In this document: piece by piece, positions 1 through 7,435 of the stretch
Layout of the letters: every line of letters begins with the position of its first letter
Position numbering within the stretch: position 1 is the first letter of the stretch
Assembly (NCBI GenBank): GCA_016786525.1
Contig: JAEUVW010000227.1
Span: forward strand, 1 to 27,615
From: Chitinophagaceae bacterium
GTDB lineage: Bacteria > Bacteroidota > Bacteroidia > Chitinophagales > Chitinophagaceae
Reading direction: 5' to 3'
Length of the DNA: 27,615 bases
Made by a program: the position numbers and the translations under genes
Notes under the pieces: model-generated
The model's input: the letters and a program-made list of their open reading frames with translations, nothing else
Database searches by the model: none
Told to the model about the DNA's origin: nothing

Positions 1-2
1 TT

Positions 3-680
3 CCGGAGTTCAACATTGTGGCGGTGGCAGACAATGTCCCGGAAGCCATAGCTGCGCTCGAGAAAATGAAACCGGACATCCTCTTCCTGGATGTAGACAT
101 TAAGATGGGCACCGGATTTGACGTGCTTGCCGCTGTCCCGGGTATCGAGACGGAGATCATCTTCACTACAGCGTTCAACCAGTTTGCCATCAATGCATTC
201 AAATACCATGCAGTAGACTACCTGCTCAAACCGCTTGAAGACAGCCGGCTCACAGACGCCATCCGGCACTGCATGAGCCGGGTGAAACAAAAAAAAGGCA
301 GCAAACAGATCGAAAACCTGCTGCTGCATTTACAGCAACCCGTAGAAGGCTTCAAAAAGCGGATCAGTGTAACGATAAACGGCGGCGTCGAGTTCATTGA
401 GATCGGCGACATCCTGTGCGCTACGGCCAGGGGCAACTACACAGAAATAAAACTGAAGGACGGCAGCAAAAAGCTGGTTTCGAAAAAACTGAAAGACATC
501 GAGGAGTACTTACCCCCCATTTTCTTCCTGCGCATTCACAATTCGTATATTGTCAATGTTTCGTGCATTAAAAAGTATTATAACGGGCGGGGAGGCTATG
601 TTGAATTGAACGACCACACTTCAGTGCCCGTCTCCTCTGCCCGCAAGGAAGAACTGCTGAAGCTGCTGGGCCCGCAATGA
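3..680 (+). CDS. LytTR-family response regulator, 5' truncated by window edge
   Basis: Two-component response regulator: a receiver domain controls DNA binding by a C-terminal LytTR domain. The frame is open to the window edge, so the true start lies upstream; the GTG at 18 is not a likely start. The receiver part shows the phospho-acceptor Asp in ILFLDVDIKMGTGFDVL (about nt 90) and the switch Lys followed by Pro in VDYLLKPLED. A linker of about 35 residues follows, then the LytTR part, with the typical ILCATARGNYTEIKLKDG, FFLRIHNSYIVNVSCIKKY and the final VPVSSARKEELLKLL. In Bacteroidota these regulators are normally encoded beside a membrane histidine kinase of the LytS/YehU type; none is visible here, so it would lie to the left. 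The family is clear; the regulated genes are unknown. Confidence 0.93.
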   Translation, partial: PEFNIVAVADNVPEAIAALEKMKPDILFLDVDIKMGTGFDVLAAVPGIETEIIFTTAFNQFAINAFKYHAVDYLLKPLEDSRLTDAIRHCMSRVKQKKGSKQIENLLLHLQQPVEGFKKRISVTINGGVEFIEIGDILCATARGNYTEIKLKDGSKKLVSKKLKDIEEYLPPIFFLRIHNSYIVNVSCIKKYYNGRGGYVELNDHTSVPVSSARKEELLKLLGPQ

Positions 681-1104
681 GGTGATTTTCACAGGGTAAT
701 GCTGCAAAACAGGGGGCGCCCCTGCACAACTATACAGCCAGGCGACATAACTATACATTACTAAGGTCCTGTTCTGCCTTTTCTTATTTCCTTTGCCAAA
801 AGAAGCCCTGCTGCAAAAAACTAAAACAAACAAACCTCTTTTTAGTTCTTAAAGCTCCCTGTAAAAAAGCCCCAAATCCCTATCACCTGTAAAAACAACC
901 CCTGCTTTCAGGGGTTGCCCTACATGGGCATGCAGCAGATCCGGCTATTCCCATTTTTATCTTTCCTATTCAACTCCATAGGCTACTCAGCCCAGGCTGG
1001 CAGTACACACATTTTTCACTACCGGATTTTATTCCGGGCGGACAGCAGACAAATCTGTACTTTAGTGATCATTTTTTTCTGGAAATAAGCAAGCGAAACG
1101 GGCA
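681..1104. other. Intergenic region, no gene seen
   Basis: This 424-nt gap separates the response regulator from the next gene. It holds two short hairpins: 710-724 (CAGGGG/CCCCTG, 3-nt loop), just after the regulator's stop, and 896-917 (7-bp stem with AACCCC/GGGGTT). Neither has a following T-run, so neither is a convincing terminator. A weak promoter-like TACTTTAG lies at 1058-1065, about 40 nt before the ATG at 1105. Confidence 0.5.
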
Positions 1105-2271
1105 ATGAAAAAGTGGATCATCACGTCTTTTATCCTACTGCTGCATTGTACGGCAAGAGCAGACTACGGGTACATGAGCTTGTCTGAACTGGTTTGCATT
1201 GCCGACTATGCGGCAACAGGCACTATTGTCCGGCTCGACCAGAATTATTTTTACTTTAAGGTGGAACGGTACATCCTGAACAAACTGGAGCAGGATACTT
1301 TAAAGATCCAGCGCTTCGAAAGCTGGTCCTGCGGGAAACGCCATGCGGCTTATACCACAGGCCAAAAAGAACTGATTTTCTTCCGCAAAAGCAATTATGT
1401 TATTGATGACTATGAACTGCTGGGATATGGGGGCGGCGGAGAGTTTGAACTGCCTATCCTTAAAGACTCCATTTTCTACCATTCTTCCTACGGCACACTT
1501 CAACCTTTTGTACTGAATGATTTTTTACGCGCGCTGAAGGATTTTGACCAGGTCCGGCAGCGTACAAAAGAGACGTCAATACCCATTTCCAAAGAAGCTC
1601 AGGCGCTATTTGCCGCTAAATCAGCCCTGCACCAATTGTTTATCGAATGTAAACCTTACCGCAAGGAAGTAACATTTGACATTCCCGCAGAAGGGTATAT
1701 GATCAACCTGGAAAGCAACTTCCTGTACCAGGATTACGAAAACAAAGTACTGATCCCCAACCTGCACCAGGACAGCATTTTCCTCTCGATAGAAGATGCC
1801 GGCGTATGGCGGCAGGACCAGTATTTTGTCGTAAAACCCAAAGATGGCTGGACCAGGCGATGGCTGAATGTATATGCCGCTCACGACACCGGCAGGACCA
1901 GGGTTTTGTTCAGCCAGTTATTCGAGGTCATCGAATTGCCCGAACCCAGGATCTATTTCGGCATGTACTACTCTGACAGCCTGTACACACGGCGGCGCTC
2001 CATGCCTACAGTGGCCTGCTATCTCGACGACATGCATACCAATGAGTACCTGCAGTACAAACTACTGAGCTATACGTACGAAATACATTCGGGAGATCAA
2101 ACGGAGTCTTACCTGGTCAAATCCGAAAGCGGCACCCATCAGCTGCGTGAGCGAGCCAAAAGATTAAAGACCGGCGACCAGGTTTCCATCAAAAATGCGT
2201 TTGTACTGTACCCTAACGGGACCGTAAAAAAAATAAAAGAACGGACACTGTATGTAGGCCGGTCAGACTAA
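1105..2271 (+). CDS. Secreted protein of unknown function
   Basis: I do not recognise a family. The 388-residue product starts with a Sec signal peptide (MKK, hydrophobic ITSFILLLHC, likely cut after TARA), so it is exported. The first mature part, roughly residues 25-105, alternates beta-like segments and contains VCIADYAATGTIVRL and a Cys near SWSCGKRH. That pattern resembles small OB-like or tissue-inhibitor-of-metalloprotease-like modules found at the start of some secreted Bacteroidota proteins, but this is only a resemblance. The rest is rich in Tyr and aromatic residues, without membrane segments or an obvious catalytic motif. The stop codon directly abuts the ATG of the next gene, so the two are probably cotranscribed. 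Confidence 0.8.
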   Translation: MKKWIITSFILLLHCTARADYGYMSLSELVCIADYAATGTIVRLDQNYFYFKVERYILNKLEQDTLKIQRFESWSCGKRHAAYTTGQKELIFFRKSNYVIDDYELLGYGGGGEFELPILKDSIFYHSSYGTLQPFVLNDFLRALKDFDQVRQRTKETSIPISKEAQALFAAKSALHQLFIECKPYRKEVTFDIPAEGYMINLESNFLYQDYENKVLIPNLHQDSIFLSIEDAGVWRQDQYFVVKPKDGWTRRWLNVYAAHDTGRTRVLFSQLFEVIELPEPRIYFGMYYSDSLYTRRRSMPTVACYLDDMHTNEYLQYKLLSYTYEIHSGDQTESYLVKSESGTHQLRERAKRLKTGDQVSIKNAFVLYPNGTVKKIKERTLYVGRSD

Positions 2272-2844
2272 ATGATTCAGATCATGGAACACATCCATAC
2301 AAAGCCGTCCCCGAACGGCATCATTATCCGGCAGACAGGGGTTCAGGAAACAGCCTTGCTGCAAGCCATCGGCCGCCAAACCTTTTTTGAAACCTTCTCC
2401 GCTACCAATACGGAAGAAAATATGAGCAAATACCTGGCCGAAGGCTTTGCGGCGGAAAAGCTAAACGCAGAACTGAATGACCCCGGCTCTGCCTTTTATT
2501 TTGCGCTGTGCGACGACCAGGTTATCGGGTACCTGAAACTGAACTTTGGCAACGCGCAGACCGACCTCAAAGACAGCAACGCCCTTGAGATCGAACGGAT
2601 CTATGTACTGCAGGATTTTCACGGCAAACAAGTGGGGCAGCTGTTGTACGAAAAAGCAGTGGAAACAGCGCAGCAGGCAGATGCAGATTATATCTGGCTG
2701 GGCGTATGGGAAGAAAACCCCAGGGCCATCCGCTTCTACGAAAAAAACGGTTTTGTGGCCTTTGACAAACATATTTTCGTGTTGGGAGACGACAAGCAAA
2801 CGGACATCCTGATGAAGCGGCAATTGAAGGCTGATCCGTCATAA
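2272..2844 (+). CDS. GNAT family N-acetyltransferase
   Basis: Predicted acetyl-CoA-dependent N-acetyltransferase of about 190 residues, acting in the cytoplasm. The acetyl-CoA binding segment is visible as IERIYVLQDFHGKQVGQLLY, the pyrophosphate-loop region of GNAT motif A. It is followed by the motif B pattern WLGVWEENPRAIRFYEKNGF, with the usual Asn-Pro-Ala-x-x-Phe-Tyr. The N-terminal LLQAIGRQTFFETFSATNTEENMSKY resembles PaiA-like polyamine acetyltransferases, so a small amine substrate is plausible but unproven. The ATG at 2272 follows the preceding stop without a gap; ATG 2284 is an alternative start. It probably shares a transcript with the secreted protein upstream. Confidence 0.88.
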   Translation: MIQIMEHIHTKPSPNGIIIRQTGVQETALLQAIGRQTFFETFSATNTEENMSKYLAEGFAAEKLNAELNDPGSAFYFALCDDQVIGYLKLNFGNAQTDLKDSNALEIERIYVLQDFHGKQVGQLLYEKAVETAQQADADYIWLGVWEENPRAIRFYEKNGFVAFDKHIFVLGDDKQTDILMKRQLKADPS

Positions 2845-2979
2845 ACGCGGTATAAACAATACGGCTTTCTTTCCCCGAAAGGTTTGAACGCCCCGGCAAC
2901 GCCCCTTCTGCACTACCTGCTTTCCTGTTCCTGTTTTTGAAAAATGGCATTCCCTTTACCATCTCTGGAACACTGCATT

Positions 2980-3180
2980 TTAATCGTGATCCTCCAGCTG
3001 GAAAAGGCTTTCTACAGGTTTGCAGAACACCCGTGCAAGTTTGAGCGCCAACACTGTCGACGGCACATACTTATTGGCCTCCATCGCATTGATGGTCTGC
3101 CTGCTTACCGAGATTTTCTTTGCCAGCTCATCCTGGGTCAGGCCCAATATAGTCCGCTCTATTTTAATTGTATTTTTCAT
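2980..3180 (-). CDS. XRE-family HTH transcriptional regulator (short)
   Basis: A 66-residue single-domain Cro/C1-type DNA-binding protein. The helix-turn-helix is LTQDELAKKISVSRQTINAMEANKYVPS, followed by LALKLARVFCKPVESLF. This is the standard form of small Bacteroidota and Firmicutes XRE regulators that travel with a small membrane protein. It overlaps the end of the upstream membrane-protein gene by 17 nt, which implies translational coupling. The pair probably forms a self-regulated unit, but the target genes are not visible. No clear terminator was seen in the 135 nt between this gene and the convergent acetyltransferase. Confidence 0.92.
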   Translation of the reverse strand: MKNTIKIERTILGLTQDELAKKISVSRQTINAMEANKYVPSTVLALKLARVFCKPVESLFQLEDHD

Positions 3181-3646
3181 CAGGAGCGGAACGCGAATTA
3201 CGATAAAGAATATAGTTGAACCGGGCGATGTAGATAATGAGCACTGTAAACATGTTGTACATCATAATGCTGATGAAAGCAGTACCGTAAATAAACAGGA
3301 ATGCCAGCAACAACAGGATGCTGTTGACCAGCACAGCCCAGAGTAAAGAAGACTGACGCAGGCTGGAGATAAATTCATCTTCCCGCTTCTCCTTGGAAAA
3401 ACCAATCAGCAAAGCGCCGCTGATAAACAGCACCGCGACAAGTGTCGTCGTCACATTGACCTTGCTGAAACTGAAATACCGGACATGCCCTAAAATTTCA
3501 TCGTTCACAAAAGAGAATACTGTTGCCTGCAAAGGCATGCTATCCAAGTCCGTCAGCAGTAAGATAATACCCAGTACTGTAGCCGGTACCAGCAGCAACC
3601 AACCGATTTGCTTAAAGCGGTGTGGTAATAAAAGTTGAGACTTCAT
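3164..3646 (-). CDS. Small multi-pass membrane protein, partner of the XRE regulator
   Basis: A 160-residue protein with four hydrophobic segments, around WLLLVPATVLGIILLLT, TTLVAVLFISGALLIGF, SLLWAVLVNSILLLLAFLFI and MMYNMFTVLIIYIARF. A short charged loop, SKEKREDEF, lies in the middle. It resembles the unnamed membrane proteins encoded with short XRE regulators, in which the membrane partner may act as a sensor or be the regulated cargo. This role is inference from gene order and the 17-nt overlap. A TAnnTTTG promoter (minus-strand TACTTTTG, 3664-3671) lies 18 nt upstream and supports the ATG at 3646. Confidence 0.82.
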   Translation of the reverse strand: MKSQLLLPHRFKQIGWLLLVPATVLGIILLLTDLDSMPLQATVFSFVNDEILGHVRYFSFSKVNVTTTLVAVLFISGALLIGFSKEKREDEFISSLRQSSLLWAVLVNSILLLLAFLFIYGTAFISIMMYNMFTVLIIYIARFNYILYRNSRSAPDEKYN

Positions 3647-3663
3647 AATGGTAAATTTTGACT

Positions 3664-3671
3664 CAAAAGTA
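3664..3671 (-). promoter_or_regulatory. Bacteroidota -7 box for the membrane protein/XRE operon
   Basis: Minus-strand TACTTTTG is a full match to TAnnTTTG and lies 17 nt from the ATG at 3646. It is back to back with the plus-strand box at 3705-3712, making a divergent promoter region of about 70 nt at the island's left edge. No clear -33 TTG was found. Confidence 0.6.
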
Positions 3672-3704
3672 AAGTTTATTGGCTCTTACATACGAAATGT
3701 TCGC

Positions 3705-3712
3705 TAAGTTTG
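3705..3712 (+). promoter_or_regulatory. -7 box directly before a small ORF
   Basis: TAAGTTTG matches TAnnTTTG exactly and ends 3 nt before the ATG at 3716. With the usual start-site distance the first transcribed base would be at or next to the A of the ATG, giving a leaderless mRNA. Confidence 0.55.
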
Positions 3713-3715
3713 GGG

Positions 3716-3874
3716 ATGGGAGAAATTAATGAATACGAACAAATGATAGAAGGGAAAGTAATGAAAATACTTCCTATACTTGACAGGGTGAGTTATCAAG
3801 ACATTGAAGCAATAGCGAAAATAATTTTGGAGAGAACTAAACTTTACCCTATTTCGTTAATTCAGCAAGACTAG
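3716..3874 (+). CDS. Small hypothetical protein, 52 aa
   Basis: This ORF encodes MGEINEYEQMIEGKVMKILP and continues with an amphipathic, charged helix region to a C-terminal QQD. It has no membrane segment and I recognise no family. Support comes from the exact TAnnTTTG box ending 3 nt before the ATG and from a rho-independent terminator at 4105-4128 on the same strand. The last 26 nt overlap a convergent minus-strand ORF, so at most one of the two may be real near that point. Its amino-acid makeup is consistent with a small helical DNA-binding or partner protein, but no function can be assigned. Confidence 0.5.
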   Translation: MGEINEYEQMIEGKVMKILPILDRVSYQDIEAIAKIILERTKLYPISLIQQD

Positions 3875-4061
3875 CGCTCTCTATGTGTATTCGTTTTATT
3901 GGATAGCTGCCATATGTGTTGGGACAATTATTTTTTAGAGTAACCCTAGATCCAACAATAAAGGCTATAGAGGATATGGGGATAAGAGCCGGATTGTCCG
4001 TTTTCATCCCAGAGCTTGGCGCAGCCTCTATTTGAATTACACATTTAATAAATTTTTCCAT
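3849..4061 (-). CDS. Doubtful hypothetical ORF, 70 aa
   Basis: An open frame starting MEKFIKCVIQIEAAPSSG with mixed composition, no signal peptide, no clear membrane span and no recognised motif. It fills the space between the 52-aa ORF and the terminator at 4105-4128. No TAnnTTTG box was found upstream, and the plus-strand terminator implies that transcription crosses this stretch in the other direction. It may be a chance frame in AT-rich DNA. Confidence 0.25.
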   Translation of the reverse strand: MEKFIKCVIQIEAAPSSGMKTDNPALIPISSIAFIVGSRVTLKNNCPNTYGSYPIKRIHIESASLAELTK

Positions 4062-4104
4062 ATAGTTATCTTTTGATTTTGCACATTAAAGATAAGCTAA
4101 CATG

Positions 4105-4133
4105 AGCCTCACTCTTTCGAGTGGGGCTTTTTT
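4105..4133 (+). terminator. Rho-independent terminator
   Basis: The stem AGCCTCACTC/GAGTGGGGCT (10 bp with one G-U in RNA) has a TTTC loop and is followed by a run of six T. It ends plus-strand transcription from the small ORF at 3716 and insulates the transposase gene from it. Confidence 0.75.
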
Positions 4134-4192
4134 ATTTTGAATAATCCGTAAAAATAATTATCAATTTAGACGCAGATTTACGCAGAAGTCAT

Positions 4193-4200
4193 TACCTTTA
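4193..4200 (+). promoter_or_regulatory. Possible -7 box of the transposase gene
   Basis: TACCTTTA differs from TAnnTTTG only in the last base and lies 20 nt before the ATG at 4221. No -33 element is clear. Confidence 0.35.
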
Positions 4201-4220
4201 CATCACAAAACCGCCAATCG

Positions 4221-5237
4221 ATGTTTACCTTCAAATCACTACAAGAATTTAATGACTTCTTTAAGGACGAAAAGGCTTGCTACGACTTCCTTTCAGCACA
4301 AAGGTGGAAAGATGGCATTAGCTGCCCGCACTGCGGATCTGAGAAAATTTATGTGGTGAAAACGCGCAGCGCTAACCCTGAGCTGAAAGACATTAACTCT
4401 TACAGGTGCGGCAACAGGGAGTGCGATATGCCCTTTACCTGCAAGGTGGGGACGATCTTCGAAGGATGTAAAATACCGCTCAGGAAATTCTTTCAAGCTA
4501 TCTATGAGATTACGACAAGCAAAAAGGGTATTAGTTCGGTTGAATTAGCAACCAGACTTTCGATCACCCAAAAATCTGCTTGGTTCGTTGGGCACAGGGT
4601 AAGGGCGATGCTCAGGGAGATCGACCCGCTCCTTCTGGATGGCGTAGTAGAAATTGATGAGACTTACATTGGGGGAAAAGAGAAGAATAAGAGCAAGAAG
4701 GCACGCGCAGCCAATAAAGAAGCAGCTAGGGTTGACGGGAAGAACAGGCACGTAAATGCAATAGACACCAAAATACCTGTAATAGGGATATTGGAGCGTG
4801 GAGGGAAGGTGCGGGCGCAAACTATCACAAACACCGGGTTTGATATATTGGCCCCGATGTTGTCAGAAAATGTCAGCCCGAATGCTGTAATTGTAACAGA
4901 CGGATGGAAGCCTTACAAAAAGATCGGCGCTAACTACAAGGATCACGTTGTTGTTAACCATGCCCAGGATGAATGGACTAGGGGAGAGTTTAGCACAAAT
5001 TCAATAGAGGGATTTTTCTCTATCCTAAAGCGTGGAATAATAGGCATATACCACTACGTTTCGCCTAAGCACTTACATAGGTACTGTACAGAGTTTACAG
5101 CCAGATACAACGAACGCAAGTCAACCAATATAGATAGATTTGTCCTGGCCGTTAATCAAAGCGAAGGAGCAAGGCTAACTTATGCGGAGTTGATCAAAAA
5201 TTTGCCCGGCAAAGAAGAGTTTCTTTTTAGGATGTAA
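4221..5237 (+). CDS. IS1595-family transposase (ISXO2-like)
   Basis: A 338-residue DDE transposase that cuts and joins the DNA ends of its element. An N-terminal zinc ribbon is visible (C35-x2-C38 and C63-x4-C68, in CPHCGSEK and YRCGNREC). The catalytic triad can be placed at D146 (VVEIDETYIGGKEK), D227 (VIVTDGWKPYKK) and E263 (NSIEGFFSILKRGIIG), followed by the family's typical HYVSPKHLHRYCTEFTARYNER. Length and motifs are complete, so the enzyme looks intact. I could not find matching terminal inverted repeats or a target duplication in the flanks (4060-4220 and 5238-5320). The gene may therefore be stranded or domesticated in the island, or the ends may be divergent. Confidence 0.92.
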   Translation: MFTFKSLQEFNDFFKDEKACYDFLSAQRWKDGISCPHCGSEKIYVVKTRSANPELKDINSYRCGNRECDMPFTCKVGTIFEGCKIPLRKFFQAIYEITTSKKGISSVELATRLSITQKSAWFVGHRVRAMLREIDPLLLDGVVEIDETYIGGKEKNKSKKARAANKEAARVDGKNRHVNAIDTKIPVIGILERGGKVRAQTITNTGFDILAPMLSENVSPNAVIVTDGWKPYKKIGANYKDHVVVNHAQDEWTRGEFSTNSIEGFFSILKRGIIGIYHYVSPKHLHRYCTEFTARYNERKSTNIDRFVLAVNQSEGARLTYAELIKNLPGKEEFLFRM

Positions 5238-5303
5238 ACCACCAGCAACAAGAATAGCCTCGGACATTAACACATCATAGCGTCATTTCGACAATAATCT
5301 ATG

Positions 5304-5311
5304 TATATTTG
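5304..5311 (+). promoter_or_regulatory. -7 box of the 26-aa membrane peptide
   Basis: TATATTTG matches TAnnTTTG exactly and ends 4 nt before the ATG at 5316, the same leaderless geometry as at 3705, 9081 and 9252. Confidence 0.6.
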
Positions 5312-5315
5312 TTGA

Positions 5316-5396
5316 ATGACTTACATAGGGATAGTTCTGGTGCTGGCAATTGTGGGGGTAGAAGTGTTTTACTTGTCCAGGTTTAAGAGGTGGTAG
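5316..5396 (+). CDS. Single-pass membrane micropeptide, 26 aa
   Basis: The ORF reads MTYIGIVLVLAIVGVEVFYL and ends SRFKRW. This is one hydrophobic helix of about 19 residues followed by a basic C-terminus, as expected for a peptide inserted in the inner membrane with its C-terminus in the cytoplasm. Support is the exact promoter box 4 nt before the ATG. The design resembles type I toxin peptides and regulatory micropeptides, but no antisense RNA gene is evident and nothing indicates toxicity. It lies 79 nt downstream of the transposase gene and could belong to the same unit. Confidence 0.55.
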   Translation: MTYIGIVLVLAIVGVEVFYLSRFKRW

Positions 5397-5448
5397 CCTC
5401 TATAATAATAAAAAGCTGTCGGCATTTATTATAGTCTAACTTCACCGC

Positions 5449-5622
5449 ATGGATACATCAGAGGAGCATGACAAGAAGAAAGAGGACAGTATAGATAAAT
5501 CAACAGTCCTGAAAGGTAGAATGGATGATTTACGTTTACGAAATGAACAACTGCAAGAGATAATGAAGAAGTCTACCTTTGACATTACGCAGTTGCCTCA
5601 GAGACCTAAAGATGATGAGTAG
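5449..5622 (+). CDS. Small charged coiled-coil protein, 57 aa
   Basis: The ORF begins MDTSEEHDKKKEDSIDKS. A helical stretch DDLRLRNEQLQEIMKKS with heptad-like spacing follows, and the tail is QLPQRPKDDE. It is soluble, highly charged and of unknown family. It lies 52 nt after the 26-aa membrane peptide on the same strand, so cotranscription is likely. A membrane micropeptide next to a small soluble coiled-coil partner is a plausible functional pair, but this is inference from position only. No promoter of its own was found. Confidence 0.45.
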   Translation: MDTSEEHDKKKEDSIDKSTVLKGRMDDLRLRNEQLQEIMKKSTFDITQLPQRPKDDE

Positions 5623-5632
5623 ACGCTCACTA

Positions 5633-5722
5633 TTAGGTATGGCACATATAATAGACGTATATGGCAGCTGTACACAGTAAAAAGCCGACAAATATCAGTG
5701 CCAATAAATCCCTCCAGTTCAT
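5633..5722 (-). CDS. Single-pass membrane micropeptide, 29 aa
   Basis: The ORF begins MNWRDLLALIFVGFLLCTAA and ends IYVYYMCHT. A short polar N-terminus with one Arg and Asp leads into one hydrophobic helix and an aromatic tail. It looks like the 30-aa ORF at 5796-5888 on the same strand, which also starts MN, has a charged residue at positions 4-6, one helix, and a Tyr/Cys tail, so the two may be paralogues. A near-match promoter box (minus-strand TACCTTCG, 5733-5740) lies 10 nt upstream. The function is unknown. Confidence 0.45.
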   Translation of the reverse strand: MNWRDLLALIFVGFLLCTAAIYVYYMCHT

Positions 5723-5795
5723 ATCCACCTTACGAAGGTAGCATAGATGGCTGCACGCTTGATCAATCTATACAGAAATCGTGGAATTTTCCTGA

Positions 5796-5888
5796 TTAAT
5801 CTAGGCAGCAGTAGTAACAAAAAGCGGTAGTGATACCTACTGACATCAATAAAAAAAACCTGAAAATGATATCTTTTACGTTGTTCAT
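5796..5888 (-). CDS. Single-pass membrane micropeptide, 30 aa
   Basis: The ORF begins MNNVKDIIFRFFLLMSVGIT and ends TAFCYYCCLD. It has one predicted transmembrane helix and a C-terminus with three Cys and two Tyr. It lies 73 nt upstream of the similar 29-aa ORF, in the same direction, so the two could share a transcript. No clear promoter box precedes it. Recognition rests on the repeated design only. Confidence 0.4.
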   Translation of the reverse strand: MNNVKDIIFRFFLLMSVGITTAFCYYCCLD

Positions 5889-6014
5889 GGCATATTGTTT
5901 ATTATCAAGCCAAGAACCGGATTTGTGGAATGAGGATGATGGCTAAACAAATGTAACAGTATGCATTTTATTTGCCTGTAAAGGGTATCTTAAAGAGGAT
6001 GAGAGGGAATGAAA

Positions 6015-6035
6015 AAGCCCCGACTAGCGGGGCTG
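6015..6035 (-). terminator. Rho-independent terminator, minus strand
   Basis: The perfect 7-bp stem AGCCCCG/CGGGGCT (6016-6022 with 6028-6034) has a 5-nt loop. Read on the minus strand it is followed by a run of T (plus-strand A run 6012-6016). It lies 20 nt after the stop of the membrane operon 6935-6055. Confidence 0.8.
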
Positions 6036-6054
6036 ATATAGTTAAATGCGGTGA

Positions 6055-6585
6055 TTAATGTGAAAGGCAGTTTTCATAGTTGTGTATGGAGTTTGATACT
6101 CGCTGCTTAAAATTATAGAAAACTGTTTTTTCCGCTTTGGCAGGGAACAGGCTTCTAAAAAAAAGTATCAATTTACTCAATCTAATTGCAAGCTGAATAC
6201 TCAAAGAAGACCCAAATATCAGATGCGCAACATTTCTGCATAACTCATCATTAATGCTACGTAGCCTAATGTCGCTATCCAACACGGTGTTTACGCGAGT
6301 TGTATATTCCTTAATTTGTTCGTCATCAGCATTAAGGCCATATGTTTTCGTTAAAATAAAAAACAAAGAAATCCGATTAATGTCACCGAGAGTTTGGTTA
6401 ATTCTTGCATCCAGGATTTCTATACCTTCCTCTTTATACTCACCTTTGATTTCCCCACCTACTAGTGTAAGTTGATTTTTTAAATGAAGTATTTTTGTTT
6501 CTATGCCATATCTATAGTTTAAATCAAACGATTTTGCCCAATATCTAAATAGAATAAGACCTGCTAAAATTGATAGTAAATACAT
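6055..6585 (-). CDS. Membrane-anchored protein of unknown function, 176 aa
   Basis: The N-terminus (MYLLSILAGLILFRYW) is one membrane anchor. About 140 residues of helical, charged sequence follow, with a second hydrophobic patch near SIQLAIRLSKLILFFRSLF. There are no catalytic motifs and I recognise no family. It is the second gene of a two-gene operon: its ATG comes 2 nt after the stop of the upstream membrane protein, and a terminator follows. The layout suggests a complex of the two proteins at the inner membrane. Strong AT bias and the surrounding accessory genes point to acquired DNA. Confidence 0.7.
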   Translation of the reverse strand: MYLLSILAGLILFRYWAKSFDLNYRYGIETKILHLKNQLTLVGGEIKGEYKEEGIEILDARINQTLGDINRISLFFILTKTYGLNADDEQIKEYTTRVNTVLDSDIRLRSINDELCRNVAHLIFGSSLSIQLAIRLSKLILFFRSLFPAKAEKTVFYNFKQRVSNSIHNYENCLSH

Positions 6586-6587
6586 AT

Positions 6588-6935
6588 TTATTTGTTTATT
6601 AGTTTCTTTAAATCTGACAAATCTTGCTCCAATGTTTCTATTCTTTGCCTTTGGAGCTTATGCCTTTTTTGATAATAATTCAATGTGATAATGTAGGCTA
6701 GAAGTAGAAATATTATAAATACAACCGAATGAGATAATTCTTCTTTTTTAAAATTTAGCAATATAAACTTTTCAATGAATTTGCGCTTCTGATCCACTGT
6801 CCCCCAAAAAATAAAAATTGACACAGCGCATATGATGAGAAACCCACTCATCCCGATACGATCAATGGTGTTTACCGCCCATTCCTTAAACCAGGTTTCA
6901 TTTCCGTTTTTATTTTTTACACCACTTTTTGCCAT
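6588..6935 (-). CDS. Two-TM membrane protein with C-terminal coiled coil
   Basis: A 115-residue protein with a polar N-terminus and two membrane helices, around MSGFLIICAVSIFIFWG and SHSVVFIIFLLLAYIITL. A C-terminal cytoplasmic coiled coil, QRQRIETLEQDLSDLKKLIN, looks suited to binding a partner. It is the first gene of the operon with 6055-6585. A full TAnnTTTG box at 6966-6973 lies 30 nt upstream and supports this start. The function is unknown. Two-gene membrane units of this kind occur in defence islands, but no effector domain is visible here. Confidence 0.72.
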   Translation of the reverse strand: MAKSGVKNKNGNETWFKEWAVNTIDRIGMSGFLIICAVSIFIFWGTVDQKRKFIEKFILLNFKKEELSHSVVFIIFLLLAYIITLNYYQKRHKLQRQRIETLEQDLSDLKKLINK

Positions 6936-6965
6936 ATTGTAGTTTATCTACAGACTAAAGGCTAG

Positions 6966-6973
6966 CAAAAATA
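6966..6973 (-). promoter_or_regulatory. -7 box of the two-gene membrane operon
   Basis: Minus-strand TATTTTTG matches TAnnTTTG and predicts a leader of about 24 nt before the ATG at 6935. Confidence 0.6.
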
Positions 6974-7135
6974 TAAAAAACTCCACTGAATTATGTGAAC
7001 TGTATACTAATTAACGCTCGGAGTGAATTTATATTTTAGGGCACTTTCTTCTTCCCGCAAACATAATATTCAGATTTCACAAATTCCAAAGAAATATACT
7101 CGTTTTTAATTTCGTGGAAATTTCCCCACAAAAAA

Positions 7136-7157
7136 GCACCTCCCGCAAGGGAGGTGC
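7136..7157 (-). terminator. Rho-independent terminator, minus strand
   Basis: The perfect 9-bp stem GCACCTCCC/GGGAGGTGC has a GCAA loop. On the minus strand a run of six T follows (A run 7130-7135). It lies 19 nt after the stop of the 70-aa gene at 7177. Confidence 0.88.
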
Positions 7158-7176
7158 CAGACAATTTAAAACAAAT

Positions 7177-7389
7177 CTATTCGTTGATGCTCCTTAAGTA
7201 GCTTTTATAAAGCTCCGTTATTTGAGGCTGTACCCGTGCATACTTGGTTGCAACTTGCATGTACTTTAAAATTTCTTCCTTTACGGCATACATCGGGAAT
7301 GTGATGTCATCCTCTGTGAGCTCTGCGACTATGCTGTAGTAAGAATCATTTCGAAACAAACCAATGAAATCATAAAAAGATTTTTTCAT
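7177..7389 (-). CDS. Small hypothetical protein, 70 aa
   Basis: A soluble protein beginning MKKSFYDFIGLFRNDSYYSI, followed by VAELTEDDITFPMYAVKEEI and a helical C-terminus with many Tyr. I recognise no family. It is a stand-alone minus-strand gene with a strong terminator right after it, which supports it being a real transcription unit. No exact promoter box was found in the 46 nt to the next ORF upstream (7436-7549), so it may be transcribed together with that ORF and the membrane peptide at 7665. Confidence 0.55.
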   Translation of the reverse strand: MKKSFYDFIGLFRNDSYYSIVAELTEDDITFPMYAVKEEILKYMQVATKYARVQPQITELYKSYLRSINE

Positions 7390-7435
7390 TTACTGAAGTT
7401 ACACTTAAAGCATCACAAGGCTTTGGTAATTTGAT

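Noticed and set aside
2567..2962. Minus-strand 131-codon frame
   Set aside because: Antisense to the acetyltransferase, with no motif and no promoter.
4060..5320. Terminal inverted repeats of the IS1595-type element
   Set aside because: I compared both flanks by eye and found no matching ends or target duplication, so element boundaries are not claimed.
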